From contig NZ_CANMJE010000003.1 in assembly GCF_947498095.1 (NCBI RefSeq), positions 1 through 64,000 on the forward strand: 64,000 nucleotides of DNA. Reading direction: 5' to 3'. Shown in pieces: positions 26,786 to 36,345 of the stretch. Position 1 is the first letter of the stretch; the number at the start of each line of letters is the position of its first letter. The position numbers and the translations under genes were made by a program. Source of the DNA: an uncultured Shimia sp. (GTDB taxonomy: Bacteria; Pseudomonadota; Alphaproteobacteria; Rhodobacterales; Rhodobacteraceae). The notes beneath the pieces are model-generated. The model worked only from the letters and a program-made list of their open reading frames with translations, was not told where the DNA came from and made no database searches.

Positions 26786-27784
26786 CTATTCCAGTCGCTT
26801 GGCTCGTTCCGCGACTCTCTGAACCACTGAAGCGGTCGCACCACCTGCCTGACGTATCCCAGCCCCGGCGATCTCTGCATTCGACCTCGTCCCAAACCTT
26901 GCCCGCGCTCGCGAGCCTTTGGTGCCCATCAAACCCTTGGCGAAGCCGCCCGGACCCGGAATGCTCGGCGGTCCGGCCATCATGAAGTTGCCTGAGATTG
27001 AGCGGACGATCAGCGGGGTGGCGATGATCATGCCGCCTGCGAGGAACATCATCATGAAGAAGGGCACAAGCGCACCGATGTTGCTCGCGCCGGAGGGATC
27101 TCCGAGTTCGGTCATGAGCGAGCGGGACATGCCGACGACGGTGGAAAACACCCCTGCAATCACGAGAGGGTAGAGCGCATAGGATACCGTGCTGGACAGC
27201 CAACGGTGGAAATAGTCCTTGCTGACGTCGAACAGCGAAAGCGCGATCATGATTGGAGCGATGCCGATCATGAAGGCCAGCATGATCTTCGCGAATATCA
27301 GAACAAGGCCGCAAAGCGCGCCGATGACGCCTAGGAGGAATGCGCCGATCGCGCCGATCAGGGCTCCGGCCATCCAATGCATGTTGTCACCTGCTGCGTT
27401 CAGGTAGTCGCCAAATTCCTCGATGAGATCGTCGAAGGCCTCGGCAAAGTAGGATGCACCTGCGCCGCCGCCGCCAAGCCCTGCCACCATGCCGCCCGCA
27501 AGTTGGTCTAGGCCATCAATCAGGGCGCTGGCCACCGCGTTGAATTGGACCCAGTTCATCGCAAAGAGGGAGATCAGCATTAGCTTGAGGGCGAACCAGA
27601 ACGCAGTCCGCCCATCCATGGACTTGTACTGAAACACCATATTGAGAAAGACGCCGATCACAGCGAGTGTCGAGGCCACGGCAATGACACCGCCAAGCTG
27701 ACCCGCGACGTTGCCAAAAGTGGTTTGGGCCGCGTCTTCCAGAAAGTTGTCGGTTGTCTCAACCATCCAGGTGACGACGCCCAT
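26786..27784 (-). CDS. virB6: VirB6-type inner-membrane channel protein
   Basis: A 332-residue polytopic membrane protein with about six hydrophobic segments. It includes an alanine/glycine-rich central helix pair and a loop rich in Gly (GGMVAGLGGGGAGAS). VirB6 spans the inner membrane and receives the transferred strand from VirB11. It is the last gene of the leftward secretion operon, separated from virB11 by one small gene. The size is slightly above the Agrobacterium VirB6, and the Gly/Arg-rich C-terminal tail is typical for TrbL/VirB6 proteins. Confidence 0.87.
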   Translation of the reverse strand: MGVVTWMVETTDNFLEDAAQTTFGNVAGQLGGVIAVASTLAVIGVFLNMVFQYKSMDGRTAFWFALKLMLISLFAMNWVQFNAVASALIDGLDQLAGGMVAGLGGGGAGASYFAEAFDDLIEEFGDYLNAAGDNMHWMAGALIGAIGAFLLGVIGALCGLVLIFAKIMLAFMIGIAPIMIALSLFDVSKDYFHRWLSSTVSYALYPLVIAGVFSTVVGMSRSLMTELGDPSGASNIGALVPFFMMMFLAGGMIIATPLIVRSISGNFMMAGPPSIPGPGGFAKGLMGTKGSRARARFGTRSNAEIAGAGIRQAGGATASVVQRVAERAKRLE

Positions 27785-27793
27785 CGGGTGCTC

Positions 27794-27985
27794 CTATGCT
27801 TTCTCGGTCGGTTTGACCCGCCAGATGTCGCGCTTCAGGAAGGCCTTTAGGATGTGTTCGCCGTCGAAATCCGGCACGACCGAGACCAGTTCCCAACCAT
27901 CCTGACCAAGGGCCGTCAGCTGCGCTTCGATCTTTGGCGGCTTTGTTTTGGCGGTGTTGATCTGTTCAATCTTGTACTCAAACAT
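27794..27985 (-). CDS. DUF4177-like small protein inside the virB operon
   Basis: A 63-residue protein starting at ATG 27985, whose start overlaps the virB11 end by 8 nt. It has the short beta-alpha-beta pattern FEYKIEQI..KIEAQLTALGQDGWELVSVVP typical of DUF4177. No signal peptide is seen, so it is cytoplasmic. Its role in transfer is unknown; conserved coupling suggests it is not an accident. Confidence 0.7.
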   Translation of the reverse strand: MFEYKIEQINTAKTKPPKIEAQLTALGQDGWELVSVVPDFDGEHILKAFLKRDIWRVKPTEKA

Positions 27986-28973
27986 GGTCTGTTTCCTTCG
28001 CTTGGGCTGGATCAATCGGCAGGTAGAATTCGGTGATGCCGCGCGCGCCTTCATGGCGACCGGCCTGGATGATCACATCTATCGAGCGGATGATGTAGTC
28101 GTTCATGTCCTGGTAGGTCATGGGCACATCTGTCTTCAGGGCTGCGATGGCGAGACGCTGGACGGCCAGCTGAGGCGTTTCAGCGTGCAGCGTGGTGAGT
28201 GAGCCACCATGGCCGGTGTTGATGGCCTCGAGGAAGGTCATGGCTTCCTTCCCGCGCACTTCGCCCAGAACGATGCGATCCGGCCGCATGCGCAGGGTGG
28301 AGGTCAGGAGGACATCAGCACTGCGCGTGGCTTCGTCGCGGTCAGACATCAGCGTGACAACATTGGGCTGCGTTGGACGCAGTTCGGCGGCCTCTTCGAT
28401 CGTGATGATGCGTTCGTCGGTTGGCACGAAGGAGAGGATTTTGCGCGCCGCAACGGTCTTGCCCGTTGAGGTGCCGCCAGACACGATCATGTTGAGCTTG
28501 TGGATGACACAGAACTTGATCGCTGCGTCGATGTCGCCGGTGGCCACGACATCGCGCAGCTCGGCATTGCGCTTGCGTCTTGCACCCTCGTTGCTGCGCT
28601 CTTTTCCGAAGAGATAGGACAGTTTGATCTTCTCCAATGGCAGGTCGGCGAAGAACCGCAGGGAAATCGCGTAACCGCCATCAACGGCGGGAGGCTGGAT
28701 GACTTGCGCGCGGATCGGGCGGTCACGGTAGGTGATGCTGACCGAAACGATGGGTTTCGTTCGGCTGAGCGTGGTGTTCGCGGCGGAAGCAATCTGATTG
28801 CCAAGGTCTTTGATTTCATTTGGCGAGAGCTGTTGATTGACGGACCGCATAAAGTGATCTCCCTGAAACTCGGCCCAAAGCGTGCCATCAGGATTGATGC
28901 AAAGCTCGATCAGCTTTGGGTCACGCGCCTCGGGGATCTTGTCCATCGAGCTTTGCAGATAGCTGGCCGCCAT
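27978..28973 (-). CDS. virB11: VirB11 traffic ATPase
   Basis: A 331-residue hexameric ATPase of the type II/IV secretion family. Walker A is GGTSTGKT (166-173), followed by the Asp box region RIITIEEAAEL, Walker B LGEVRGKEAM and the His box INTGHGGSLTTLHAE. It powers pilus building and substrate transfer at the inner face of the membrane, together with VirB4 and VirD4. It starts 2 nt after the virB10 stop. Confidence 0.94.
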   Translation of the reverse strand: MAASYLQSSMDKIPEARDPKLIELCINPDGTLWAEFQGDHFMRSVNQQLSPNEIKDLGNQIASAANTTLSRTKPIVSVSITYRDRPIRAQVIQPPAVDGGYAISLRFFADLPLEKIKLSYLFGKERSNEGARRKRNAELRDVVATGDIDAAIKFCVIHKLNMIVSGGTSTGKTVAARKILSFVPTDERIITIEEAAELRPTQPNVVTLMSDRDEATRSADVLLTSTLRMRPDRIVLGEVRGKEAMTFLEAINTGHGGSLTTLHAETPQLAVQRLAIAALKTDVPMTYQDMNDYIIRSIDVIIQAGRHEGARGITEFYLPIDPAQAKETDHV

Positions 28974-28975
28974 GA

Positions 28976-30289
28976 TCAGAAGATCTCCAGATCGCGGTCG
29001 ACCATCACTGTGACGCGGGCTCCTTGGTCGACATAGATCACGGGCGAGACGGAGAGATATTCGCCAATCACGCTTTGCGCGCTGTCCTGAAGGTCTTCGC
29101 CAATGCCCTCGAGGACATCTGAGGCGATCTCATCTTCGGTGTTCTGGGCGGCCACGGCGGGCAAGGCTCCGATCAGCGATATAAGGGCTGCTGACCCGAA
29201 CCGCGTGCCAAAGCGGCTGTCGACGAAACCGGTCGTTCCGGAGCGGCCCAGTTCATCGCCTCCGAAGGCGCTGATTTCGACGGTCTGATTGCTGGGCAGA
29301 ATGATCCTGTCCCAAGCGATCGTCACGCGTTGCTGCGCTATGTCGAGGCCGGATTGATACCGCCCGATCAGACGCGCGCCGCGTGGGATCAGGATCCGCG
29401 AGCCGTCATAGGCGTGGACATCTTCCGATACCATCGCGCGGACCTGACCGGCGAGCGAGCTGTCGATCGCTGTCTCGAGCACGGCCTGGATCATCGTACC
29501 CTGAACAACAGTGTTTGACGGGTTCACGATCACCTGGGCCTGGGTCACCTCAGCGGGTTCAGCGCCGTTGCGGACAAAGTCTGTGTCGCCATCAAGCCGT
29601 CGTTGCTGCGCGGCGGTTTCATTGTTGCCGTTACCCGAGCCGCCAAAGGCGATGATTGGGCTGGCGATGCGGGCTTGGAGTTCGTCAAGTTCGGCTTGCC
29701 GCCGCCGTTCCAGCTCCTGAAGGCGCAGTTCCTCGGCCGTGGGGCCGGTTGGTGCGGGCGTGCGCGGGGCTTCCAGGCGTGCAAGCTCCAGATCGTTCCG
29801 CAGACGCTGGATTTGCCGTGCGCGTTCTTCCAGTTCTTCGCGCAAGGCGGCTTGCGTTGCTGCTGCCTCGCTGCGCAGGGCGTCGATCTCTGCGCCTAAG
29901 GTTTCCAACGCTTCTGTATCGACGGCCGTAGTCTCAGGTGCTGGCGCGTTGCGAAGCGCCTCAAGCTCGCTCTGCATTGCATCCATTTGCGCGCGCAGTT
30001 CTTCTGTTTCGCTGTCTGCTTCCGGCTCCGGCGGTGGGATTGTGTCAATCGGTGCAGGCGTGGGCTCGAGCGCACCAAAGCCCGGTCCCGCTGCTTGGAA
30101 TTCATCCGGTGAGGCGGTTTCCAGGCTGTCGGGTTCAGAGCCGCCAGAGAACAACAGCATGAGACCCCCAAGGGCCGCGATTGCCCCGATGCCCAGAGCG
30201 ATAGCGAAAAATGACGGTCGCGCTTTTCGAATTTGTGGCTTATCTTCAAGCGATTCGAGGCGTTTCTTAAGTTCAGATGTTTCACTCAT
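28976..30289 (-). CDS. virB10: VirB10/TrbI channel scaffold
   Basis: A 437-residue protein. A short cytoplasmic N terminus is followed by one membrane helix (about 26-48), a long Pro/Glu-rich and coiled-coil periplasmic region with many Glu, Ala, Arg and Gln repeats (about 75-215), and the C-terminal TrbI beta-barrel domain (about 250-437). VirB10 spans both membranes and gates the outer pore. The start overlaps the virB9 stop by 8 nt. Confidence 0.92.
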   Translation of the reverse strand: MSETSELKKRLESLEDKPQIRKARPSFFAIALGIGAIAALGGLMLLFSGGSEPDSLETASPDEFQAAGPGFGALEPTPAPIDTIPPPEPEADSETEELRAQMDAMQSELEALRNAPAPETTAVDTEALETLGAEIDALRSEAAATQAALREELEERARQIQRLRNDLELARLEAPRTPAPTGPTAEELRLQELERRRQAELDELQARIASPIIAFGGSGNGNNETAAQQRRLDGDTDFVRNGAEPAEVTQAQVIVNPSNTVVQGTMIQAVLETAIDSSLAGQVRAMVSEDVHAYDGSRILIPRGARLIGRYQSGLDIAQQRVTIAWDRIILPSNQTVEISAFGGDELGRSGTTGFVDSRFGTRFGSAALISLIGALPAVAAQNTEDEIASDVLEGIGEDLQDSAQSVIGEYLSVSPVIYVDQGARVTVMVDRDLEIF

Positions 30290-30977
30290 CGTGGTTTGCC
30301 TCGCTCATCTCTTGTACGCAGATCTCATCCTCGCTGAGCCTGAGAACCCATCGATCGCTGACACCTGAGACGCGGATCACGCCATCTGGCCGCGCGAGCG
30401 CATTCACACTGCGCTCATTGCCACCGGACCAGCGAAAGATCGCGGGTAACGGCGCATTCGCGGCAAAGCGGAAATAGGTGAAGGTGCCATCGTCCCAGAT
30501 TTCGCGCGGGGTGATCTCGGAACGCGCGCTGACGCCATAGGCGTGGTTTGCTGGCGCGGTGGCGGCCACACGCGATTGTCGAGGGGTCGCCTCGGGATAG
30601 GTGAAGCGAATGACGTAGAAGGTCGGCGAGCTCGCCTCAGTCACGTTGAAATAATAGCTGCGCCGGTTGGTGTAGACGGTGATATTGGTGTGCGCGCCGC
30701 GCGAGACCGGCTTGATCGCAAAAGCCTGGCCACCGGGAACGCCGTTCAAAAGGAAGCCTTCGGTGTCGCCCGCAATGATCGAGCGGATGGTCTCGCCTCG
30801 GCCAAATTCAATGCTGGTCACATGGGTCAGGCTTGTGCGGATGCGGTAGACCTGCCCATCTTGATAGGTGGCCAGCCGGACGCGGGCGTCATAGGGACCC
30901 TGGCGCGGCTGAGTTTCGGCGAAAGCCGTGCCAGCAAGTGGAACAAGGATGGCGAGGATCAAGAACAGGCGGCGCAT
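30282..30977 (-). CDS. virB9: VirB9/TrbG outer-membrane complex protein
   Basis: A 231-residue periplasmic protein with a signal peptide ending at AFA-E (about residue 20). The N-terminal domain starts near GPYDARVRLATYQDGQVYRI, and the C-terminal beta-domain that contacts VirB7 and VirB10 includes PREIWDDGTFTYFRF and ALPAIF. It forms the outer ring of the secretion channel. It lies 3 nt after virB8. Confidence 0.92.
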   Translation of the reverse strand: MRRLFLILAILVPLAGTAFAETQPRQGPYDARVRLATYQDGQVYRIRTSLTHVTSIEFGRGETIRSIIAGDTEGFLLNGVPGGQAFAIKPVSRGAHTNITVYTNRRSYYFNVTEASSPTFYVIRFTYPEATPRQSRVAATAPANHAYGVSARSEITPREIWDDGTFTYFRFAANAPLPAIFRWSGGNERSVNALARPDGVIRVSGVSDRWVLRLSEDEICVQEMSEANHDE

Positions 30978-30980
30978 TAG

Positions 30981-31631
30981 TTACTCCAAACGATCCGAGC
31001 GGATCGCGTATTCGGTGACGGTGAAGCCAAAGGGGTTCTGCCAGACATCGTCGATTGACCGGCTATTCTCGGGCCGAAACTCAAACATCAGCGTTGCGGT
31101 AAAGAGCCCGTTTTGACTGCCGCGCGGTGAATTGAGCCGCTTGCGCAGGCGCACCTGGGCACGGTTGGCGCTGATGTGCGTGATCGACAACACCTCGACA
31201 TCAAGCCGGGCATCTGTTCCGTAGGTGTCGGGCGGATAGGCCTCATGGCCGCTGGTCCACAATGCGCGTAGCCCGGCGGCGGCCGATCCGTCCGACTGAT
31301 CCAGGACCCGCCGCACACGCACGTCATTGTCGAGCTGATTATACGTCTCTCGATCAATCACATAGCGGTAGACCTGTGCCTCAATGATAGCGGGGCGTTC
31401 CGTGAGTGAGACCGCTTCAACCATGGCATTGGGGAGGGCCATGCCGGTTTCGCTATCAAAGGGAACGATCATGGGCGGCGGGTCCGCGTCGAACAGGGCC
31501 ACGAGGGCGGCGGCGAGGCAACCTGCCATGCCAAACCCCATGCCTGTCAGTCCCAGTTTCTGCCACATGAGCTCGCGTCTTCGTGCGCCGTAGACGAGCT
31601 CTTCTTCGATGAATTCCGCTCCGCTGTTCAT
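30981..31631 (-). CDS. virB8: VirB8 assembly factor
   Basis: A 216-residue bitopic inner-membrane protein. The start ATG 31631 was chosen because the frame upstream lies within virB5 and the normal VirB8 N terminus is short. A membrane helix (about 27-47, GMGFGMAGCLAAALVALF) is followed by a periplasmic NTF2-like domain. VirB8 is an assembly platform for the channel. The gene is 4 nt after virB5. Confidence 0.9.
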   Translation of the reverse strand: MNSGAEFIEEELVYGARRRELMWQKLGLTGMGFGMAGCLAAALVALFDADPPPMIVPFDSETGMALPNAMVEAVSLTERPAIIEAQVYRYVIDRETYNQLDNDVRVRRVLDQSDGSAAAGLRALWTSGHEAYPPDTYGTDARLDVEVLSITHISANRAQVRLRKRLNSPRGSQNGLFTATLMFEFRPENSRSIDDVWQNPFGFTVTEYAIRSDRLE

Positions 31632-31635
31632 GGGA

Positions 31636-32415
31636 TCAGTCCGCGCGCAGGTCTGGAAGGGTGAAGTCCATATAGCGGCGCTCTTCGGCCAGCGTGGCGG
31701 CATCGGCAACGCCGGATTGGCCTGCGCCGACGGTCTGGATGGCTTCCAACTCCCACATGCGCGTCATAGCGATGGCCAGCTCGGCGGTGACGCGGGTGTT
31801 GTGATCGACGGCTTCCTTCAGTGTTTCCATATCCGGGATCAGCGATACCAGCTGCTCGACCCGTTCCAGAGATTGCGCGGCCTCTTCGTAGCTGTTCTCG
31901 GCCGCTGCCGACATCACCGCCCCGGTGCCTGCCTGGCTGGCAATGCGTTCCGCCCCTGGATTGCCGCTACTGGCCATGTCGGACAAACTGTCTTGGTCAA
32001 AGCCCGCATCCTCCAAGGCTTGTGTCATGCGACCTTCAATTTGAGGAGCTGCGTTGCCGATCAGGCCGCTGAAATCGCCGCTTTGGATTTGCCGGATGGT
32101 GCCAAGAAGATCGCCGAATTCTTGGTCTAATAGACCATCCAGATCACCGCCCATTGCCATCTCGATTATATCCGTCGCGCCGGTTAGGGCGGCATAGGTC
32201 TCGTTGAGCGTGTCCAGCTGCTGTTGCACCAGATCGAGCTGTTCGAGAAGCGTGTCGAGCTGGTCGGTCTGAATCCCGAAATCCTCCAGCATCTGCTGCA
32301 GTTGGCGAATTTCCTGAGCGATGTTGCGCGTGTCGACCGTCGGCACACCTTGAGCAGCTACGGGTGAGGCAACCAGCAACGCGCAGGTGGCAACAGTAGA
32401 AAGAAAACGGATCAT
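31636..32415 (-). CDS. virB5: VirB5-type pilus-tip protein
   Basis: A 259-residue secreted, mostly alpha-helical protein with signal peptide ending VAAQ (about residue 22). The Gln/Leu-rich heptads (EIRQLQQMLEDFGIQTDQLDTLLEQLDLVQQQLDTL) fit the helical bundle of VirB5/TrbJ. Minor pilin proteins of this kind sit at the tip of the T-pilus and aid contact with the recipient. It overlaps the transglycosylase gene before it by 4 nt. Confidence 0.82.
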   Translation of the reverse strand: MIRFLSTVATCALLVASPVAAQGVPTVDTRNIAQEIRQLQQMLEDFGIQTDQLDTLLEQLDLVQQQLDTLNETYAALTGATDIIEMAMGGDLDGLLDQEFGDLLGTIRQIQSGDFSGLIGNAAPQIEGRMTQALEDAGFDQDSLSDMASSGNPGAERIASQAGTGAVMSAAAENSYEEAAQSLERVEQLVSLIPDMETLKEAVDHNTRVTAELAIAMTRMWELEAIQTVGAGQSGVADAATLAEERRYMDFTLPDLRAD

Positions 32416-33560
32416 CGGAGTGCCTCCAGATCGAATTGCATGAAGTCTTGTTCGCGGGCCTGTGCGGCTGCCATGGCCAGCTCGGTCGCGCTAAGCGGGC
32501 GGGTATGGGTGGCCTTGAGGCGCGTGCGAATTGCGATCAGTCGAGCGAGTTCGGCGCGCGCATAGGTGTTGAGCGACATGGCCGCGTGAATGTCATCTGT
32601 CTCGCCAATGCGGGTTATGATGTCCTGCACCCGAAGCGCGGCCGCTTGCACCGAGACCAAGGAGTAATCGCCATAGATCCCTGCACCGAACGAGGTCAGG
32701 CTCATGGTCGAGTTAGCAAGCAAAACGGGATCAATCGTGCCAAGCGCGTCAACGCCGCCGACGCGGGCAAGGTAGAGATTGTAGCGTTCGGGGACGACCT
32801 GAACGTAATGCTGGGTCTCAGCAAAGGGCGGCACGCCGCTGTAGCGCTGAACATTGCCAGGACCAGCATTGTAAGCCGCCAGACCGTGAATGACGTTGCC
32901 ATCAAACATGGCCAGCATCTGCGCCAGATAGCCCGCGCCGCCGGTGACCTGGATGTAGGGGTTCTCATAGTAGGCCGGGTAAATCCCGAGATCCTGTGCT
33001 GTGCCTGGCATGATCTGGGTCAGGCCGAATGCACCAACAGGGGAGCGCGCGCCGATGGTGAAACGGCTTTCTTGCCAGATCAGCGCCTGCAGGAGGCAAC
33101 GCCATTGCTTGGGCGACAGACCCGCCGCGCGCACGCCAGACATATGGTGCGTTTCCTGAGAAGCGCGAATGATCAGTTGTTCGATCGAGCCAGAGGCGTC
33201 GCCGAACATCTGGGCTGCGCCGGGGTTTGGATCAACCGGACCGTAAAGCGTTTCTGCGGCGCTTTCAGGTGATGAACCAGCTTCCAAACTCGCAACCAGT
33301 GCGCCTGAGTTCCCGCTGGCAAGCGTCGAGGCATCGAGAATGTCTTCTAGCGCCTGGAGTTGCTCTTGCTCGAGTTCTTCAAGCTCTTCGTCTTTGGACA
33401 GCCGATCCCGCTGCAGCGCCAGATCTTGTTCGCCCTGCTGCAGAACGCGCTCGCGTTGCAGAAACATGCCCGCATCAAATGTGGGCACGCCTTGGGCATA
33501 GGCCAATGGCGCGGCGAAACAGACCAAGCCCGCATAGATATGCAGGCGGTGCTTACTCAC
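32412..33560 (-). CDS. Second lytic transglycosylase-like protein of the secretion operon
   Basis: A 382-residue exported protein; GTG 33560 is preferred because it gives a signal peptide ending AYAQG. Residues about 40-80 form a charged coiled coil (Glu/Leu/Gln rich). The SLT domain is central: WQESRFTIGARSPVGAFGLTQIMPGTAQDLG and [19 protein letters not shown], with the catalytic Glu in WQESRF. It cuts peptidoglycan to make room for the channel. It shares the coiled-coil start with VirB5 proteins, and the operon also has a separate VirB1, so two such enzymes are present. Confidence 0.85.
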   Translation of the reverse strand: MSKHRLHIYAGLVCFAAPLAYAQGVPTFDAGMFLQRERVLQQGEQDLALQRDRLSKDEELEELEQEQLQALEDILDASTLASGNSGALVASLEAGSSPESAAETLYGPVDPNPGAAQMFGDASGSIEQLIIRASQETHHMSGVRAAGLSPKQWRCLLQALIWQESRFTIGARSPVGAFGLTQIMPGTAQDLGIYPAYYENPYIQVTGGAGYLAQMLAMFDGNVIHGLAAYNAGPGNVQRYSGVPPFAETQHYVQVVPERYNLYLARVGGVDALGTIDPVLLANSTMSLTSFGAGIYGDYSLVSVQAAALRVQDIITRIGETDDIHAAMSLNTYARAELARLIAIRTRLKATHTRPLSATELAMAAAQAREQDFMQFDLEALR

Positions 33561-33711
33561 CGAGACCACCAATCGGCCCGAGCAGCTCGAAATTGCAGTT
33601 GCTGCGGCTGACCTCGGCAAAGGAGTTGAAGCATTCAGCTTCTGACGGCCGGTATTCCGCGCAGGCTGTCAGGGTCAAAAGGGTGAGAGTCAGCACGCAA
33701 AGTTTAAGCAT
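33553..33711 (-). CDS. virB7: VirB7-like outer-membrane lipoprotein
   Basis: A 52-residue lipoprotein. The signal peptide of Leu and Thr ends with the lipobox LTAC, so the mature Cys is near residue 16. The short mature part carries two more Cys residues that could form disulfide bonds with VirB9. It overlaps virB4 by 8 nt and the transglycosylase gene by 8 nt. Its place differs from Agrobacterium, but size and lipobox fit VirB7. Confidence 0.75.
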   Translation of the reverse strand: MLKLCVLTLTLLTLTACAEYRPSEAECFNSFAEVSRSNCNFELLGPIGGLGE

Positions 33712-36070
33712 CAATATGTCTCCAAAAATCGGGGTTCTGGCGATAATCCGCGCCGACCAGCGCTTCGCCTTTTTCCATGCCGCCAAGGATCGTGAGATAG
33801 GGCCCAAGGGCGCTTAGATCGGCATCGATCACCACCGTGCCTTGATCATCACGCACCAGCGCCAGACGGGAGTTGCTGCCGGTGCCGAGCAAAACGCTGA
33901 GCTCTTTCTCAGAAAGGCCCAGCATGGTGTAGTCGCTGGCTGAAGCGCGGATGTTGGGAAGCAGGAGCTGCGTCGGAACGGCCTCGACAATCGTTTTGCC
34001 GGTGCGGGTTTTCTCGAGTTGGCTTGCGTATTGGGTCATCATCACAACGACGGCGTTCTGCTTGCGCGCGGTCACGAGCCAATTGCTGAGCCGGTCCGCG
34101 AAATACGGGTTATCCAGCGCCTTCCAGGCCTCATCGATGATGATCAACGTCGGCTTGCGATCCTCGATCACCCGCTCCACCCGCCGAAACAGGTAGGAGA
34201 GAACCGCCATGCGTTCTTTCTCGCTTTCGCTGTCGAGAATCCCGGTCAGGTCGAACCCCACGACATCACCATCGAGCGAGAAGGTATCCTCGGAGCTTTG
34301 ACCGAAGATCCAGCCATAGCGGCCATCCGCCGTCCATTCCTGGATCCGTTCAAACAGATCCCCTTCATCCGCCCCGGCCACAAAGAGTGAGGCCAAATCC
34401 TGCCAGTTGCGAAGGGCGGCATCGCTCGCCCCGGCGTTCTGGCGCACCACTTCTTGGATGCGGTTGATCTGGACCGGGCTTAGAGGCTTGTCAGCGCGAT
34501 GTAACAGCGTCGCCAACCAATCCGACAGCCAGGCTTGCCCGCGCCCGTCGATTTCTGTGTGCAACGGGTTGAGACCGGTGGCTTCACCCGCCTTGATTGC
34601 GCTGTAACGCCCGCCATTGGCCCGCACCGCCATTTCCATGCCAGCGCGATAATCGAAGACAAAGACGCGCGCGTCGCATCGACGGGCTTGGGTCATGAGG
34701 AAGGCCGACAAAACTGACTTGCCAGAGCCAGGACGACCGAGGATCAAGGTATGCCCACCGGTCGGCTCTTTGTCCGGCTGACCCGTCTCATGGTAGTTGA
34801 ACAGAAAGCCAGAGCGTTCAGGCGTCGGAAAAAGGGTGATCGGCTTGCCCCAAGGCACTTTGTGTCCGGGTTTGCCCAGTTGACCGCGATGCAACGCTGC
34901 GAGGTCGGCAAAGTTCGTATTGGTGATGGCGGCCTTACGGCTGCGCATCTGCCCATTGCCCGGATGCTGCGCGAAATAATGGGTGCGGGCGGCAAAACTT
35001 TCATTGGCCAGATTGACACCTTCACTGGCGGCGATGTTGCGCACCTCGGCAGCGATGGCCTCCAACTTTTCTTCGGTTTCGGCAAAGACAGTGACAGTCA
35101 TGTGATGATCACCAAAGCTGAGCCGCTTGGATTCCAGATCATCCAGTGCGTCGACCAGTTCTTCGGCCAATGAGATGGCTCCGTCATCGCTGGCCTTCAT
35201 CAAGCGCTGTTGCCGTTTAATCCGGCTGGCCATGATGTTGCTGTTGATCGGTGTGAAGGAGTGGGTGACGACCATGTCGATGGGCAGATTGAGCTCATCG
35301 AACATGGTGCAGCTTGTTTTTGCAGGATAGGTCTTGATCGCGAAGCTGGTGCCGAACCGCATGCCTGCAGTTCCGTCGTCCAGCTTGAAGCTTCGCCCCT
35401 GAAACGTAACCCGTGTGTTGGCCACATCCTCGGCAATAATACCAAAGCGCGATTTCGCGAAGAGCGGCCGTTCCTGACCTATGTTGAGCGCGCCAAGAAA
35501 GCCCAGCAGCTCGCCGCTTTCGGCCCCGAGCAGGCGCGGGTTCATCTCTGCAAAGGACGACAAGAAAAACCCGACGACCTCGCTGAGCTTGCGCAATTGC
35601 TTGGCGGTCTGGTCTTTGAGCTGGGCAATCGAGTCTGAGCGTTTCAGGCGCAGCCGCGCGCCAGGGGGCGGACGCTTTAGAACCGTGAGCGTGAGTGTTT
35701 TGTCGCGCAGGCCTGCTTGCGCCATCGCAGTTTGCCACCGGGTGTCGAGCGCCTGCGCAAATCCTCCGTCGGGCACCGGTGGCAACGTGGTCTCGATCGC
35801 TTTTGAAACCTTATGTACGTAGAAACTGTATTCCGGCCCGATCTGCGCGATGATCGCAGCAAAGAGGGCGCGGATCTTCTCCAGATGCGCGTCATCGCTG
35901 GTCATGCTGTTGACGCCGTCAAGACGGATGCACTGGAACAGTGCATTGCCGCGCGTGCGGATCGTCACATCATTCACGAGACTGATATAGGGAAGCATGC
36001 TGGCCATCGGGCGCTCTTGGCGCGCCCAGTCCGGCAGCATGGCAAGATCATCCGAAGGATCACGGAGCAT
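33704..36070 (-). CDS. virB4: VirB4 secretion ATPase
   Basis: A 788-residue ATPase of normal VirB4 length. Walker A GRPGSGKS is at 445-452; Walker B is in PTLIIIDEAWKAL; the C-terminal part has VVVMMTQYASQLEKTRTGKTIVE, typical for the family. VirB4 drives pilin extraction and substrate transfer at the inner membrane. It overlaps virB3 by 11 nt. Confidence 0.94.
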   Translation of the reverse strand: MLRDPSDDLAMLPDWARQERPMASMLPYISLVNDVTIRTRGNALFQCIRLDGVNSMTSDDAHLEKIRALFAAIIAQIGPEYSFYVHKVSKAIETTLPPVPDGGFAQALDTRWQTAMAQAGLRDKTLTLTVLKRPPPGARLRLKRSDSIAQLKDQTAKQLRKLSEVVGFFLSSFAEMNPRLLGAESGELLGFLGALNIGQERPLFAKSRFGIIAEDVANTRVTFQGRSFKLDDGTAGMRFGTSFAIKTYPAKTSCTMFDELNLPIDMVVTHSFTPINSNIMASRIKRQQRLMKASDDGAISLAEELVDALDDLESKRLSFGDHHMTVTVFAETEEKLEAIAAEVRNIAASEGVNLANESFAARTHYFAQHPGNGQMRSRKAAITNTNFADLAALHRGQLGKPGHKVPWGKPITLFPTPERSGFLFNYHETGQPDKEPTGGHTLILGRPGSGKSVLSAFLMTQARRCDARVFVFDYRAGMEMAVRANGGRYSAIKAGEATGLNPLHTEIDGRGQAWLSDWLATLLHRADKPLSPVQINRIQEVVRQNAGASDAALRNWQDLASLFVAGADEGDLFERIQEWTADGRYGWIFGQSSEDTFSLDGDVVGFDLTGILDSESEKERMAVLSYLFRRVERVIEDRKPTLIIIDEAWKALDNPYFADRLSNWLVTARKQNAVVVMMTQYASQLEKTRTGKTIVEAVPTQLLLPNIRASASDYTMLGLSEKELSVLLGTGSNSRLALVRDDQGTVVIDADLSALGPYLTILGGMEKGEALVGADYRQNPDFWRHIDA

Positions 36071-36338
36071 AGCTGTCCCCCGAATGGATCTTGCGATTTG
36101 GCGTCGGGGGCGTTTCCTGCAGCGCGGTGACCATCACCTCGAGAAAGGCCGGATCCCAGTCAGCCGCTTTCCACAGCGCAGGATAGGCCACGGCTGCGAT
36201 GATGATCACCGGCCAGCTCTGAACCCAGAGAAACAGCAACACAAACCCGAACAGCCAAACCATGGCATACATGATCGGCAAGCCGATGAGCTTTGGCGGC
36301 CGGATCAGGCCGAGGAAGAGGCGGGTTTGCGTTGCCAT
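36060..36338 (-). CDS. virB3: VirB3 inner-membrane protein
   Basis: A 92-residue protein with an N-terminal RPPKLIGLP segment, the hallmark of VirB3, and two adjoining membrane helices (about 20-55). It cooperates with VirB4 in pilus assembly. It lies 7 nt after virB2. Confidence 0.9.
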   Translation of the reverse strand: MATQTRLFLGLIRPPKLIGLPIMYAMVWLFGFVLLFLWVQSWPVIIIAAVAYPALWKAADWDPAFLEVMVTALQETPPTPNRKIHSGDSYAP

Positions 36339-36345
36339 GTCGGTT